Shown: piece after piece, positions 18,260 to 26,186 of the stretch | Numbering within the stretch: the stretch's first letter is position 1 | Layout: every line of letters begins with the position of its first letter | Made by a program: the position numbers and the translations under genes | NCBI GenBank assembly: GCA_020723345.1 | Contig: DYJA01000001.1 | Coordinates: forward strand, 55,602-119,601 | DNA: 64,000 nt | Source: Candidatus Aquidulcis sp. | Lineage (GTDB): Bacteria; Chloroflexota; Anaerolineae; UBA4142 | Direction: 5' to 3' | The notes under the pieces: model-generated | Told to the model about the DNA's origin: nothing | What the model saw: only the letters and a program-made list of their open reading frames with translations | The model's database searches: none

Positions 18260-18861
18260 GATTCGTTTTGCTTGTGATGATTTCGCAATGAAAATCGTTC
18301 ATGCGAGACTTGGAAGAGACACGCGTCGTTTCCCATCGCCGCGCATTGTTGTTCTTGCATTTCGATCTCTTCGCCGAAAAAGTTGGAAACTTGGGCGGCG
18401 AGATACGCGCCCAACAACGCGCAGCGCGTGATGGTCGATTTCGCGCCGGTCGCGATACTGCGACCCTGCGCGGTGAATTTGCTAGCGTACCCTTGCGCGA
18501 GAAAAGAATTTTTCACGACGACGCGTCCGGTCTTTTGGGCGTAATCGAGTTGGTACTCCAGATTGCCCCAGCCGATGGCGGCGTAAAACTCGGCAAAGAA
18601 TTGCTCTTTCGATTTTGGATCGTCGGGCACGTGAAATTCCGCGAGCAGCGCGGTGACGGTGCGCTTTGCCGCGCGGCGCGCGCTCAGGTACAACCGCGCG
18701 TCGATGAATCGTTCGCCCAGCAGCATGTACAAATCGTCCATCCAATCCGCGATGGACGCGCAACTGGTAATGAACGCGCGCACGCCGATGATGTTGAATT
18801 GTCCATCCTGTTCAAACGTCGCAGATTTGGCGGCTTCGTCAAAATACGGCGTCTGACTCAT
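18256..18861 (-). CDS. V4R-like small-molecule-binding protein
   Basis: The 201-residue protein ends with [41 protein letters not shown], the pattern of the V4R (4-vinyl reductase) fold. There a conserved xCxxxGxxxCxF segment lines a ligand or metal pocket. V4R domains sense or bind small hydrophobic ligands in several pathways. The N-terminal 120 residues have no motif I recognise. The ATG at 18861 is preceded by GGAGGAG. The longer frame to 18954 reads into a palindromic repeat. It sits between the PfkB kinase and ahcY in a SAM-controlled operon, so a link to methyl-transfer metabolism is inferred. Confidence 0.65.
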   Translation of the reverse strand: MSQTPYFDEAAKSATFEQDGQFNIIGVRAFITSCASIADWMDDLYMLLGERFIDARLYLSARRAAKRTVTALLAEFHVPDDPKSKEQFFAEFYAAIGWGNLEYQLDYAQKTGRVVVKNSFLAQGYASKFTAQGRSIATGAKSTITRCALLGAYLAAQVSNFFGEEIEMQEQQCAAMGNDACLFQVSHERFSLRNHHKQNES

Positions 18862-18880
18862 TGGCTCCTCCCCGGGAGTT

Positions 18881-19000
18881 TTGTCATTTCGAGCGGAGCG
18901 AGAAATCCCCGATGCCCAACGAAAAGATTTCTCGTCGGCGTCCTTCGACTCCATCTCCGCTTCGCTCCGATTCCGCTCAGGACGCCTCCTCGAAATGACG
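18881..19000. repeat. TTGTCATTTCGAG palindromic element
   Basis: Outer arms TTGTCATTTCGAG (18881) and CTCGAAATGACGAA (18987) enclose inner inverted pieces (GAGAAATC/GATTTCTC and CCTTCGACTC/CGCTCAGGA). It lies in the gap between the PfkB kinase and V4R genes. Confidence 0.85.
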
Positions 19001-19002
19001 AA

Positions 19003-19956
19003 CTACAATTGAATTATATCGCCGAACGCGTGTTGAAAGCGTTCACCGAATTCCTGCAAAGTGTAACGATGATTCTGCGTGCCGTGTTCTTCCAGCACGT
19101 ACGTCGCGGCAAGACTGCCGATTTTTCCGACCGTTTCCCAGGGCAATTTTTTCAGATAGCCCTTGATGATGCCCGCGCGATACGCATCGCCGACGCCGGT
19201 CGGATCCGCCTGACGCCGCGGCGGAACGATGGGCACGGTGATCGTCTTGTCGCCGGAGTGGATGCGCGATCCTTTTTCGCCGAGTGTGACGATGAGCGTT
19301 TGCGTCTGCGCGATCACGTGCGCGTCCGTCCAGCCGGTTTTATTTTTCAGCATTTCGAATTCGTACTCGTTGACAATCGTCATCGTCGAGCCGCGCACGC
19401 CTTCCGCGAGTTCGTCGCCGTTCAGACGAATGATTTGCTGACTCGGATCGTAAATGTACGGCAAGCCGAGTTCCTTGCACTCGCGGACGTACTGCGTCAT
19501 CGCGCGCGGATCGGTTGGCGAAATGACGGCGAGATCGATTTGTTCGCCGCAGGCGTGTTCTTTGAACGAGAGTTTGTGCGCGTGCGCCATTGCGCCGGTG
19601 TAAAACATCGCGATCTGATTTTGCTTGCCGTCGGTGCTGACGAAGAACGACGCGGTGAAATCGTCCGGGATCGCGATGATCGCGCGCGTGTCGACGTTGT
19701 TCGCTTCGAGCCACGCGCGGTACTCGACAAAATCTTGTCCGACCGTCGCCATGATGCGTGGGCGTTCGCCCAAGAGCGCGAGGTTGTACGCGATGTTCGT
19801 CGCGACGCCGCCGCGCTGTTTCTTCATCGAGTCGACGAGGAATGAAACGGAGAGATTCGCGATCTTGTCCGGCAAAATGTGATCGTGAAAATAGCCGGGA
19901 AATTGCATGATGTAATCGTACGCGATGGAACCGGCAATTAATACGCTCATGCTCAT
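19003..19956 (-). CDS. PfkB-family kinase, probable adenosine kinase
   Basis: The 317-residue protein is a ribokinase/PfkB-fold sugar or nucleoside kinase. Signature 1 is GGVATNIAYNLALLG and signature 2 with the catalytic base is ADPTGVGDAYRAGIIKGYL. The family includes adenosine kinase, and its place beside ahcY and metK suggests it removes adenosine produced by AhcY. The substrate is an inference from context. The start overlaps the stop of the retropepsin-like gene (ATGA), so translation is coupled. Confidence 0.85.
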   Translation of the reverse strand: MSMSVLIAGSIAYDYIMQFPGYFHDHILPDKIANLSVSFLVDSMKKQRGGVATNIAYNLALLGERPRIMATVGQDFVEYRAWLEANNVDTRAIIAIPDDFTASFFVSTDGKQNQIAMFYTGAMAHAHKLSFKEHACGEQIDLAVISPTDPRAMTQYVRECKELGLPYIYDPSQQIIRLNGDELAEGVRGSTMTIVNEYEFEMLKNKTGWTDAHVIAQTQTLIVTLGEKGSRIHSGDKTITVPIVPPRRQADPTGVGDAYRAGIIKGYLKKLPWETVGKIGSLAATYVLEEHGTQNHRYTLQEFGERFQHAFGDIIQL

Positions 19957-20315
19957 TTCGCTTTCATCGCGCGCGCGCGGCGAATAGTATGATGCGTCAC
20001 ATCGACGACCATGCGAAACTCTTGCAAAATGTGCGTGCCCGCGAGCGGCTCGATTCCTTTCGGTCCGATCACAACCGTTCCATTGATCACTTCGCCTTCA
20101 TACTCAAATTTGCAGAGACCGTAGGGGAGAGAATCAATCTTGCCATTCGCCAATTCCATCGGAGTTTTACCGACCGGTTTGATTCCCAGTTTCTTGGCGA
20201 TGTCTTGCGGAATCCACGCGCGCGTCGCACCGGTGTCCGCCAAAAATTGGAGTTCCATTTGTTTCTGCGGGTCGGTGTCATTGATGATCGTCAAATCGAG
20301 ATAAACATCACCCAT
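19953..20315 (-). CDS. Retropepsin-like (clan AA) aspartic protease
   Basis: The 120-residue protein has [24 protein letters not shown], the catalytic DTGA motif and following helix of single-domain retroviral-type aspartic proteases. It also has a second conserved strand [19 protein letters not shown]. Such proteins act as dimers, and bacterial family members of this size have few known substrates. It overlaps mtnA by 8 nt and the PfkB kinase by 4 nt, so it is co-translated with methyl-cycle enzymes. Its job there is not known. Confidence 0.85.
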   Translation of the reverse strand: MGDVYLDLTIINDTDPQKQMELQFLADTGATRAWIPQDIAKKLGIKPVGKTPMELANGKIDSLPYGLCKFEYEGEVINGTVVIGPKGIEPLAGTHILQEFRMVVDVTHHTIRRARAMKAK

Positions 20316-21357
20316 TGCTTGCCTCCCTTCGATTCATCATCTTCGCTAGATTTTCCACAAACGGCGGATACACGACGCCGCGTTCCGTCACGAGCGCGGT
20401 GATGTACTTGTGCGGCGTCACGTCGAACGCGGGATTACCGACGCGCACGCCCTCCGGCGCAATCGGCACACCTTCGATGTGCGTCACCTCGCGCGCGTCG
20501 CGCTCTTCGATGGGAATGAGATCGCCGTTCGCTAGATTCATGTCAATCGTCGAAGTCGGCATCACCGCATAAAACGGAATTCCGTTCTCATGCGCGACGA
20601 CGGCGGCTTTGTACGTGCCGATTTTGTTTGCCACGTCGCCGTTTGCCGCGACGCGGTCCGAGCCGACGAAGCATTTCTGGATTTTGCCGCGCCGCATGTA
20701 ATAGCCGGACGCGTTGTCGGCGATGAGCGTCATCGGAACGCCGTGCTGGGTCAACTCCCACGCGGTTAGGCGCGCGCCTTGCAAGCGCGGACGCGTCTCG
20801 TCGACAAAGACGTGAATCTTTTTGCCCTGGTTGTGCGCCTCGATGATGCAGCCCAGTGCAGTGCCGATGTCAACCGTCGCGAGAGGACCCGTGTTGCAAT
20901 GATGTAAAATCGCGTCGCCGTCGTCGATCAGCGCCGCGCCATTTTTCGCCATCGCGCGATTGATCGCCACGTCTTCTTCCGCGATCTTCTGCGCTTCCGC
21001 GACGACGAAATCGCGCAAGCCGTTCGCGTCGAGATTCGTCGCGTGCGCGGCGCGCATCACACGATCGAGCGCCCACGTCAAATTGACCGCGGTCGGGCGC
21101 GTCGCGCGGAGGATTTTTTCGGCGGTGTCGAGATCGCGCAGCAGCGCATCGCGCGTCGTCGCTTTTGATTCGCGCGCGGCGAGCGCGAGTCCAAACGCCG
21201 CCGCCGCGCCAATCGCGGGCGCGCCGCGAATCGTCATATCTTTGATCGCCTCGGCGAGCGCGCGATAATCGCGGCACTCGACGATTTCAAATCGGCGCGG
21301 CAGTTTCCGTTGGTCGATCATTTTGACCACGCCGCCGAGCATTTCGATGGTTCGCAT
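20308..21357 (-). CDS. mtnA: S-methyl-5-thioribose-1-phosphate isomerase
   Basis: The 349-residue enzyme converts methylthioribose-1-phosphate to methylthioribulose-1-phosphate in methionine salvage. Family motifs seen are [37 protein letters not shown] with the catalytic Cys, [18 protein letters not shown] and [19 protein letters not shown] with the catalytic Asp. The ATG at 21357 has GAGGATTGA just upstream. It is the first gene behind the SAM-I riboswitch. Some Chloroflexota proteins of this type may use related aldose-1-phosphates, which cannot be excluded. Confidence 0.95.
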   Translation of the reverse strand: MRTIEMLGGVVKMIDQRKLPRRFEIVECRDYRALAEAIKDMTIRGAPAIGAAAAFGLALAARESKATTRDALLRDLDTAEKILRATRPTAVNLTWALDRVMRAAHATNLDANGLRDFVVAEAQKIAEEDVAINRAMAKNGAALIDDGDAILHHCNTGPLATVDIGTALGCIIEAHNQGKKIHVFVDETRPRLQGARLTAWELTQHGVPMTLIADNASGYYMRRGKIQKCFVGSDRVAANGDVANKIGTYKAAVVAHENGIPFYAVMPTSTIDMNLANGDLIPIEERDAREVTHIEGVPIAPEGVRVGNPAFDVTPHKYITALVTERGVVYPPFVENLAKMMNRREASNG

Positions 21358-21367
21358 TCAATCCTCG

Positions 21368-21632
21368 TTGTCATTTCGAGTCCTTCGACTCCGCTCAGGA
21401 TAAACTCCGCGAGAAATCTCCGCAACTCAGCGTCGAGATTTCTCGTCGCAGAAAACGCTCCTATCCAGAAACTTGGCGTTCGTTTGTAGTGAGGCACGCA
21501 GCGCACTTTGCGGAGTGCCTTCTAGATCCGCTACAACGCGACTCCGCGAACTTCGCTGCGTCGCTTACTACAAACTACGCGCGTTTCTGAGTGCGAACAT
21601 ACCGCGCGGCGGTATGTACTCTCGAAATGACA
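21368..21632. repeat. Nested palindromic elements in the mtnA leader
   Basis: Outer arms TTGTCATTTCGAG (21368) and CTCGAAATGACA (21621) flank a second palindrome with TTTGTAGT (21483) and ACTACAAA (21567) arms. A small hairpin CATACCGC-gcg-GCGGTATG also lies near 21598. The nested order suggests one element inserted into another. All of it lies between the riboswitch terminator and mtnA. Confidence 0.8.
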
Positions 21633-21643
21633 TCTGCGCAAAT

Positions 21644-21670
21644 AAAAAATTCTCTCCGATGAGAGAGAAT
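21644..21670 (-). terminator. Riboswitch-controlled terminator
   Basis: On the minus strand ATTCTCTC (21670-21663), loop TCATCG, GAGAGAAT (21656-21649), then five T. The segment CTCTCATC overlapping its 5' arm (21665-21658) is an exact complement of GATGAGAG in the 3' strand of riboswitch stem P1 (21690-21683). Antiterminator and P1 are therefore mutually exclusive. Confidence 0.9.
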
Positions 21671-21682
21671 CGCAAAATCTTG

Positions 21683-21851
21683 CTCTCATCTTCCAAGCCG
21701 CGGCGCGCGCATTTCGCGTTGGCTTGCCGGAATTGGCACCGCGTCCAGAGATTGGAGATTGGAGATTGGAACGCTCCAATCTCTAATCTCTAATCTCCAC
21801 ACCGGTTGCCGAGGTTTCACAGGGCCGTTCCCTCCACCTCTCTGGATGAGT
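21683..21851 (-). ncRNA. SAM-I (S-box) riboswitch
   Basis: On the minus strand the P1 5' strand ACTCATCCAGAGA leads into GGTGGAGGGAACGGCCC, then TGTGAAACCTCGGCAACC, which is the core of the S-box with kink-turn and pseudoknot bases. After a long P3 hairpin come GGTGCCAATTCCGGCAAGCC, P4, and GGAAGATGAGAG as the P1 3' strand. High SAM should stabilise P1 and allow the terminator at 21644-21670, lowering expression of mtnA to metK. The P3 arm (21748-21798) is built of tandem GAGATTA/GAGATTG units and is much longer than usual. Confidence 0.95.
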
Positions 21852-21877
21852 GTCCAGTTCTATTCAATTGCGAGCCG

Positions 21878-21906
21878 TTTATAGCACAGTCGAAAAAATT
21901 TGTCAA
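21878..21906 (-). promoter_or_regulatory. Sigma-70 promoter of the SAM-riboswitch operon
   Basis: On the minus strand TTGACA (21906-21901), a 17-nt spacer ending TGC, and TATAAA (21883-21878), giving also an extended -10 (TGnTATAAA). Predicted transcription starts near 21871, about 20 nt before riboswitch stem P1. The -35 box lies 2 nt beyond the stop of the preceding glycosyltransferase gene. Confidence 0.85.
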
Positions 21907-21907
21907 T

Positions 21908-24340
21908 TTACGGAGTGACGCGCACAGGCGTGAGCGGAAGCTGATCGTCGCCGCGCACCGACAAGCGCGCGCCGTCGCTCGCGCGATAGATGCCGACGCG
22001 AATTTGGTATTCGCCCGGCGACGTGTCGCGCGCAACCGCGAGCGTGTATTCGTCCGCGATAATTTCGCCAACATCCCAGTACGAGGTCGGATACGCGCCG
22101 CGCTGCGGTTGATCGTCTTGTTGCGCGATAATTTTTCCGTTCGCGTCGACAAGATGCGCAAACACGGTGTAGTTTTCCGTGGTGGGGGTAAGCGCGCGCC
22201 AATACAATTTGAGCGATAGCGTCGAACCGCGCGCGACACTATCCGGTCGCGCAAAACCGACGAGCGCGATTTGATCGCCGAAAATGTGGTTGACCGCGTT
22301 TTCGATTTGCGACGCGGGCGGTCCGTGTCCGGTAATTTTGAATCGCGCGATGGTCGGCGTGACGATGTTGCCGCGCGGGTCACGCGCGGTCAGTGTTTCG
22401 AGCGGCACGCGGCGAAATAGCCCGGCTTCGATCCGACCAACGCCCGCGCGCGCGTCGACTGGGATCGGAATACGGTACTTGTCCTCGACGATTTCGCCGG
22501 GTTGCCACACGCGCGTCGGATACAAGCCGCCGCCGGGAAACGCATCCCAGCGCGCGACGATTTTGTCGTTCGCGTCGAACAGGCGAATGTACACCGAAAA
22601 ATCTTCGGCGAGCGGCTCCCGCGCGCGCCAGTAGATCGTCAGCGGCAATTCGCCGCCGGGCGCGACGCGCGTTTGCGGCAACGCGTACCCGACGAGTTCG
22701 GCTTGGTTGGCGAACGTGATGTGAACCGGATTCGGCGCCGCCGCCTCGTCGGCAAAACGCGCGGGGAGCGCGTACGCGGGTGCGATGATTGCGAAGGGCG
22801 CGAGTAATGAAAAAAGCAGTAAGAAGATTGCTAACCCGAAATTCAAAATTCCAAATTCAAAATTCAAAGCCATCCCGTGGCGTGAATTTTTAATTACGAA
22901 TTTTGAATTACGAATTTTGAATTCGGCGAGCCCGTACGCCAGCAGTACTGCCGCCGCCGCGATTGCCGGAAAGATCAAGCGCCCTTGCGACGCCATCGTC
23001 ATCCACGTCCAGCGCACGAGCGCGAGCGAAATGAGCGCGAGCCACAGCGCGGGCAGCCACAGCAAGCGCGGCAGCGCGCGCCGTATCAAACCAACCAACA
23101 AACCGACTAACGCAATCAAGGTGAACGCGTCGAGAAGAAAGTACACCCACTCCGGCGCGATCAGATTGACGCCGCCAAAGTTGCCCCAGAACGAAATGCG
23201 AAAGCCCTGGAATTCGTCGAGCAAACTCGCGAACGTGACCGGCGTCGGTCGCCCACCGGCAATTTGCACCCATACGTCGAACGCGGAAAAGTCGCCGTAC
23301 AGAATCCAGTTGCGCGCGTACCACCAGAACGCGATGACGACGACGAGCGCGGCGCAAGTGAAACTACCCCGCATGACCGCCGACCACCTCAGGCGCGGCG
23401 GCGCATTCCCATTTTCCTGCAACGCCGCGCTGCCGCCGCCCACCGCATCCTGAGCGGAGCGGAGCGAAGTCGAAGGATCGCCGTCTGCGGTCTGTCGTCT
23501 GCGGCTGTTCATCAGCAGATACGCAAACACGACTGCCGCGACGCCGAGCAAACCCAGGTTGCTCACTTTCGTCAACGCGCCGAGACCCAGAACAATTCCC
23601 AGCGCGACAAAACGCCGCGTCGTCGCGCCGCGCGTGATCAGTTGCGCCATGAGCAGCAGCGCAAGCGTCGCGAGCATCGTCGCGAGATTGTCGTTGTTGA
23701 CCGACGCGCTGATGAACAGAAACATCGGATTGAACGCGACGAACGCGGCGGCAAGCGCGGCAAGGCGTTTGTCTTCTGTGTCATTGCGAGAGCGGTTTGT
23801 GCTCGAAGCAATCCCCGATTCGGGAGTTGGAGATTGCTTCGCCGCTACGCGGCTCGCAATGACGAACGCGAAAAAGTACGTCAGCGCGACGGTAACTGTC
23901 GAAAGCAGAATCGAGAGAAAGCGAATCAGGTGAACGGCGAGCGTCGTATTTTGCCAGGGGAAATTTTCCGCGCTCGTGTGAACGATCATGTTCTTGTTGC
24001 CGTAATCGAGCGGGATGCCGATGCGCGCGTGCGGGTTGCGCCACAAGCGGTCGGGCAAATCGCGCGTGTCGATCCAAAACGTCGCGAGCGCGGCGAGCGC
24101 GTAATACAGCGGCGGCTGTCCACCTTCTTGTTCCCACAACGTTTTGACGTTCGGATCTTGGATCGGCAAGCCGTGACCGGTGGCAAGATGCTGGACGAAC
24201 GGATAATGCCACAGTTCGTCGCCCGCTTCAAAAATCGGCGTGACGATGGAGTAGATTGTCGCGAGCGCGATAAACGCGGCGAGGATCAGCGCAAGGGCGC
24301 GATGCGATTGAACGCGCGAAACAAGGTCATTCATCCACAT
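21908..24340 (-). CDS. GT39-like membrane glycosyltransferase with two C-terminal YTVF-type beta domains
   Basis: The 810-residue protein starts with a membrane segment followed by IFEAGDELWHYPFVQH. Its acidic DE pair after the first membrane helix is the position of the catalytic Asp in GT39/GT-C enzymes. Many hydrophobic segments follow to about residue 500. The last 280 residues carry two copies of a beta domain (DFSVYIRLFDANDKIVARWD and YTVFAHLVDANGKIIAQQD) shared by most glycosyltransferases here. Three repeat-derived insertions are read in frame: residues encoded at 23779-23863, 23445-23481 and 22834-22925. It overlaps the next upstream gene by 14 nt. Expected to move a sugar from a polyprenyl donor outside the membrane; the acceptor is unknown. 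Confidence 0.85.
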   Translation of the reverse strand: MWMNDLVSRVQSHRALALILAAFIALATIYSIVTPIFEAGDELWHYPFVQHLATGHGLPIQDPNVKTLWEQEGGQPPLYYALAALATFWIDTRDLPDRLWRNPHARIGIPLDYGNKNMIVHTSAENFPWQNTTLAVHLIRFLSILLSTVTVALTYFFAFVIASRVAAKQSPTPESGIASSTNRSRNDTEDKRLAALAAAFVAFNPMFLFISASVNNDNLATMLATLALLLMAQLITRGATTRRFVALGIVLGLGALTKVSNLGLLGVAAVVFAYLLMNSRRRQTADGDPSTSLRSAQDAVGGGSAALQENGNAPPRLRWSAVMRGSFTCAALVVVIAFWWYARNWILYGDFSAFDVWVQIAGGRPTPVTFASLLDEFQGFRISFWGNFGGVNLIAPEWVYFLLDAFTLIALVGLLVGLIRRALPRLLWLPALWLALISLALVRWTWMTMASQGRLIFPAIAAAAVLLAYGLAEFKIRNSKFVIKNSRHGMALNFEFGILNFGLAIFLLLFSLLAPFAIIAPAYALPARFADEAAAPNPVHITFANQAELVGYALPQTRVAPGGELPLTIYWRAREPLAEDFSVYIRLFDANDKIVARWDAFPGGGLYPTRVWQPGEIVEDKYRIPIPVDARAGVGRIEAGLFRRVPLETLTARDPRGNIVTPTIARFKITGHGPPASQIENAVNHIFGDQIALVGFARPDSVARGSTLSLKLYWRALTPTTENYTVFAHLVDANGKIIAQQDDQPQRGAYPTSYWDVGEIIADEYTLAVARDTSPGEYQIRVGIYRASDGARLSVRGDDQLPLTPVRVTP
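22834..22925. repeat. A/T-rich AATTC/TTGAA tandem repeats in frame
   Basis: Repeats of AATTCAAA and AATTTTGAATTACG make up two inverted groups. In the glycosyltransferase they encode alternating NSKF and FEFGIL-type residues between two membrane segments. Confidence 0.8.
23445..23481. repeat. CCTGAGCGGAGC/GTCGAAGGAT element in frame
   Basis: This half-element (GCATCCTGAGCGGAGCGG onward to GTCGAAGGATCGC) encodes DPSTSLRSAQDAV in a loop of the glycosyltransferase. The same CCTGAGC/GTCGAAGG pair occurs inside the elements at 29215, 29908 and 51392. Confidence 0.8.
23779..23863. repeat. TGTCATTGCGAG palindromic element in frame
   Basis: Outer arms TGTCATTGCGAG and CTCGCAATGAC with inner GAAGCAATCCCC/GGAGATTGCTTC. 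Read in frame it encodes VIASRVAAKQSP and SGIASSTNRSRND in a loop of the glycosyltransferase. Confidence 0.85.
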
Positions 24341-26186
24341 AGACGGGTCCGATGATCACCTGATCGCCGATTGGTTGACCCTGCGCGTCGAGGAGCGCGA
24401 GCCGTTGCGATGTAGCCAGATCGTACCACCCAATTTCAACCATGTAATTGCCAGGGACAACTGTCGCGTCGACAGGAATGACCATGCCGTCGGCGACCAT
24501 CAGGTCCACGCGCCACGAACTTGTCGGCGCACTGCCTTGATGCGGCTGGCTGTCAAACCCCGCGACGATTCGTCCGTTGGCGTCAACCACGTGGGCGAAC
24601 ACGGTATAGTTTTTTTCGATGGGCTGCCTCGCGCGCCAATAAACGATCAAGGCAAGCGGTTCGCCGCGCTTGACGCGGTCGCTGACGATCTCGAACGCGG
24701 CGAGTTCGAGTCCTTGATCGAATTGCGCCGGCAGCGACGTCGACGCGCGCGCGGCGGATTTCTTCGCGACGACTAGTTCCTGCCAACCATTTTGTTCGTC
24801 GCGATGGTACACGAACGCGGCGTCGCGATTCCGCAGCCCGGCGACGCGCCCGCGATCCGTTCCGTACGCGTAGACGTTCGCGCCATAGCGGAGGTACATC
24901 ATCGCCGAAATCGTCGGCGTAGGAAAGGGTGGTTCGATGAAATACAAAATGGTATTGGACGGAAAAGTCGGATGCTTTTGAAAGATCGGACGAAATTGCA
25001 GGCGCGTTTCGCGCACGAATCCGGTGTACGCGTCGGCAACATCATAGACGGTGGCGCTGTTCCAGATCAGGAACGATGTCAGCGCGCCGAAAGCCAGCGC
25101 GGCGCGCCAGCGCGGAGTTGTGAAATGCGCGCGTGCGGCGTAGAAACCCAAGCCGAGCAGAGCCATCGTTGCGATCATCGGTAAATACAAGTAGCGATCC
25201 AGCGCGAACGGAAATGGCAACACCGGGAACACGGCGATCAATCCACTCGCCGCCAAAAAGATCACCGCGCGTGCGCGTTTGACCGCGAGCCAGTACAGCG
25301 CTGCTGCGGCGACGATGCCCTGCGCGATCAGAGTCCACGGCGCGTCAATGTGCCACGGAAATGCCAGCCACTGCGCGTATTGCCACAGATTCGCCAGCGA
25401 CTGCGCGCGCATCCCGTACGCGACCTGTCCAACGTACACACCGCGCCGCGACACTTCGTACTCAATCAACACATACGGAATCAGAACGATGACGAATGGC
25501 AGATAACGCTTCGCGAGTTGCGCGAGCGAAACCGGACGATTGACCAGCAGGCGATCCGCGAGGAACAGAATCGCGATGAGCGTTGCACCCATTTCCTTCG
25601 TCAGCAGCGCGCCGACAAACGCAAACCAGGCAAACACAATGTTGGACCGACGACCTTGCTCCAGATACGCGATCCAGAAAGAGAGTGACGCAAGATAAAA
25701 TAATGCCATCAACGCGTCGGCAACGCCGGGCCAACTCACGCCCCAGGTAAGGCGCGGCAGACTCAGAAACGCAAAGGCGGCGACGAATCCGCTCACGCGA
25801 TTGCGCGTGAAATGCGTGACCAGGTTGAAGAGGAGCCAGCAGTTGGCGATATGGAAAGCGACGTTGACGACGTGGTACCCCATCGGGTTGACGCCGAAAA
25901 TTTGATATTCGATCCACCACTGAAGACCCTGAAACGGGCGATACCAAAGCAGTTCGGTGTTGCGCGGATCGAAATAGTACAGCAGATAATCGCCGAGTCC
26001 GCGGCGCGCCGCCAATTCGACAAAAACAAAATCATCGGTCCAGAACCCGGCGTGGAACGCCGGGCTGAACATGAGCATTCCGGCAACGCCAAGCGCCAGC
26101 GCGCTGATGATCTGCCACCCGCGAGATTCGAAAAATCGAACAACTACACTCACTCTCCAGGTCTCCAATTTTTGTGCGTGCGTCAA
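24327..26186 (-). CDS. GT39-like membrane glycosyltransferase, tandem paralog A
   Basis: The 619-residue protein has an N-terminal membrane helix and then GFWTDDFVFVELAARRG, whose DD pair is the likely catalytic site, and LLWYRPFQGLQWWIEYQIFG. A dozen or so hydrophobic segments follow to about residue 390. An extracytoplasmic part has ILYFIEPPFP and MYLRYGANVYAYG, and a final YTVFAHVVDANGRIVAGFD beta domain ends VEIGWYDLATSQRLALLD. The neighbours at 26183, 28018 and 30066 share the same order, so the four look like tandem duplicates. The start is TTG at 26186 overlapping the upstream stop (TTGA). An internal GTG near codon 13 is an alternative. Confidence 0.85.
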   Translation of the reverse strand: MTHAQKLETWRVSVVVRFFESRGWQIISALALGVAGMLMFSPAFHAGFWTDDFVFVELAARRGLGDYLLYYFDPRNTELLWYRPFQGLQWWIEYQIFGVNPMGYHVVNVAFHIANCWLLFNLVTHFTRNRVSGFVAAFAFLSLPRLTWGVSWPGVADALMALFYLASLSFWIAYLEQGRRSNIVFAWFAFVGALLTKEMGATLIAILFLADRLLVNRPVSLAQLAKRYLPFVIVLIPYVLIEYEVSRRGVYVGQVAYGMRAQSLANLWQYAQWLAFPWHIDAPWTLIAQGIVAAAALYWLAVKRARAVIFLAASGLIAVFPVLPFPFALDRYLYLPMIATMALLGLGFYAARAHFTTPRWRAALAFGALTSFLIWNSATVYDVADAYTGFVRETRLQFRPIFQKHPTFPSNTILYFIEPPFPTPTISAMMYLRYGANVYAYGTDRGRVAGLRNRDAAFVYHRDEQNGWQELVVAKKSAARASTSLPAQFDQGLELAAFEIVSDRVKRGEPLALIVYWRARQPIEKNYTVFAHVVDANGRIVAGFDSQPHQGSAPTSSWRVDLMVADGMVIPVDATVVPGNYMVEIGWYDLATSQRLALLDAQGQPIGDQVIIGPVYVDE

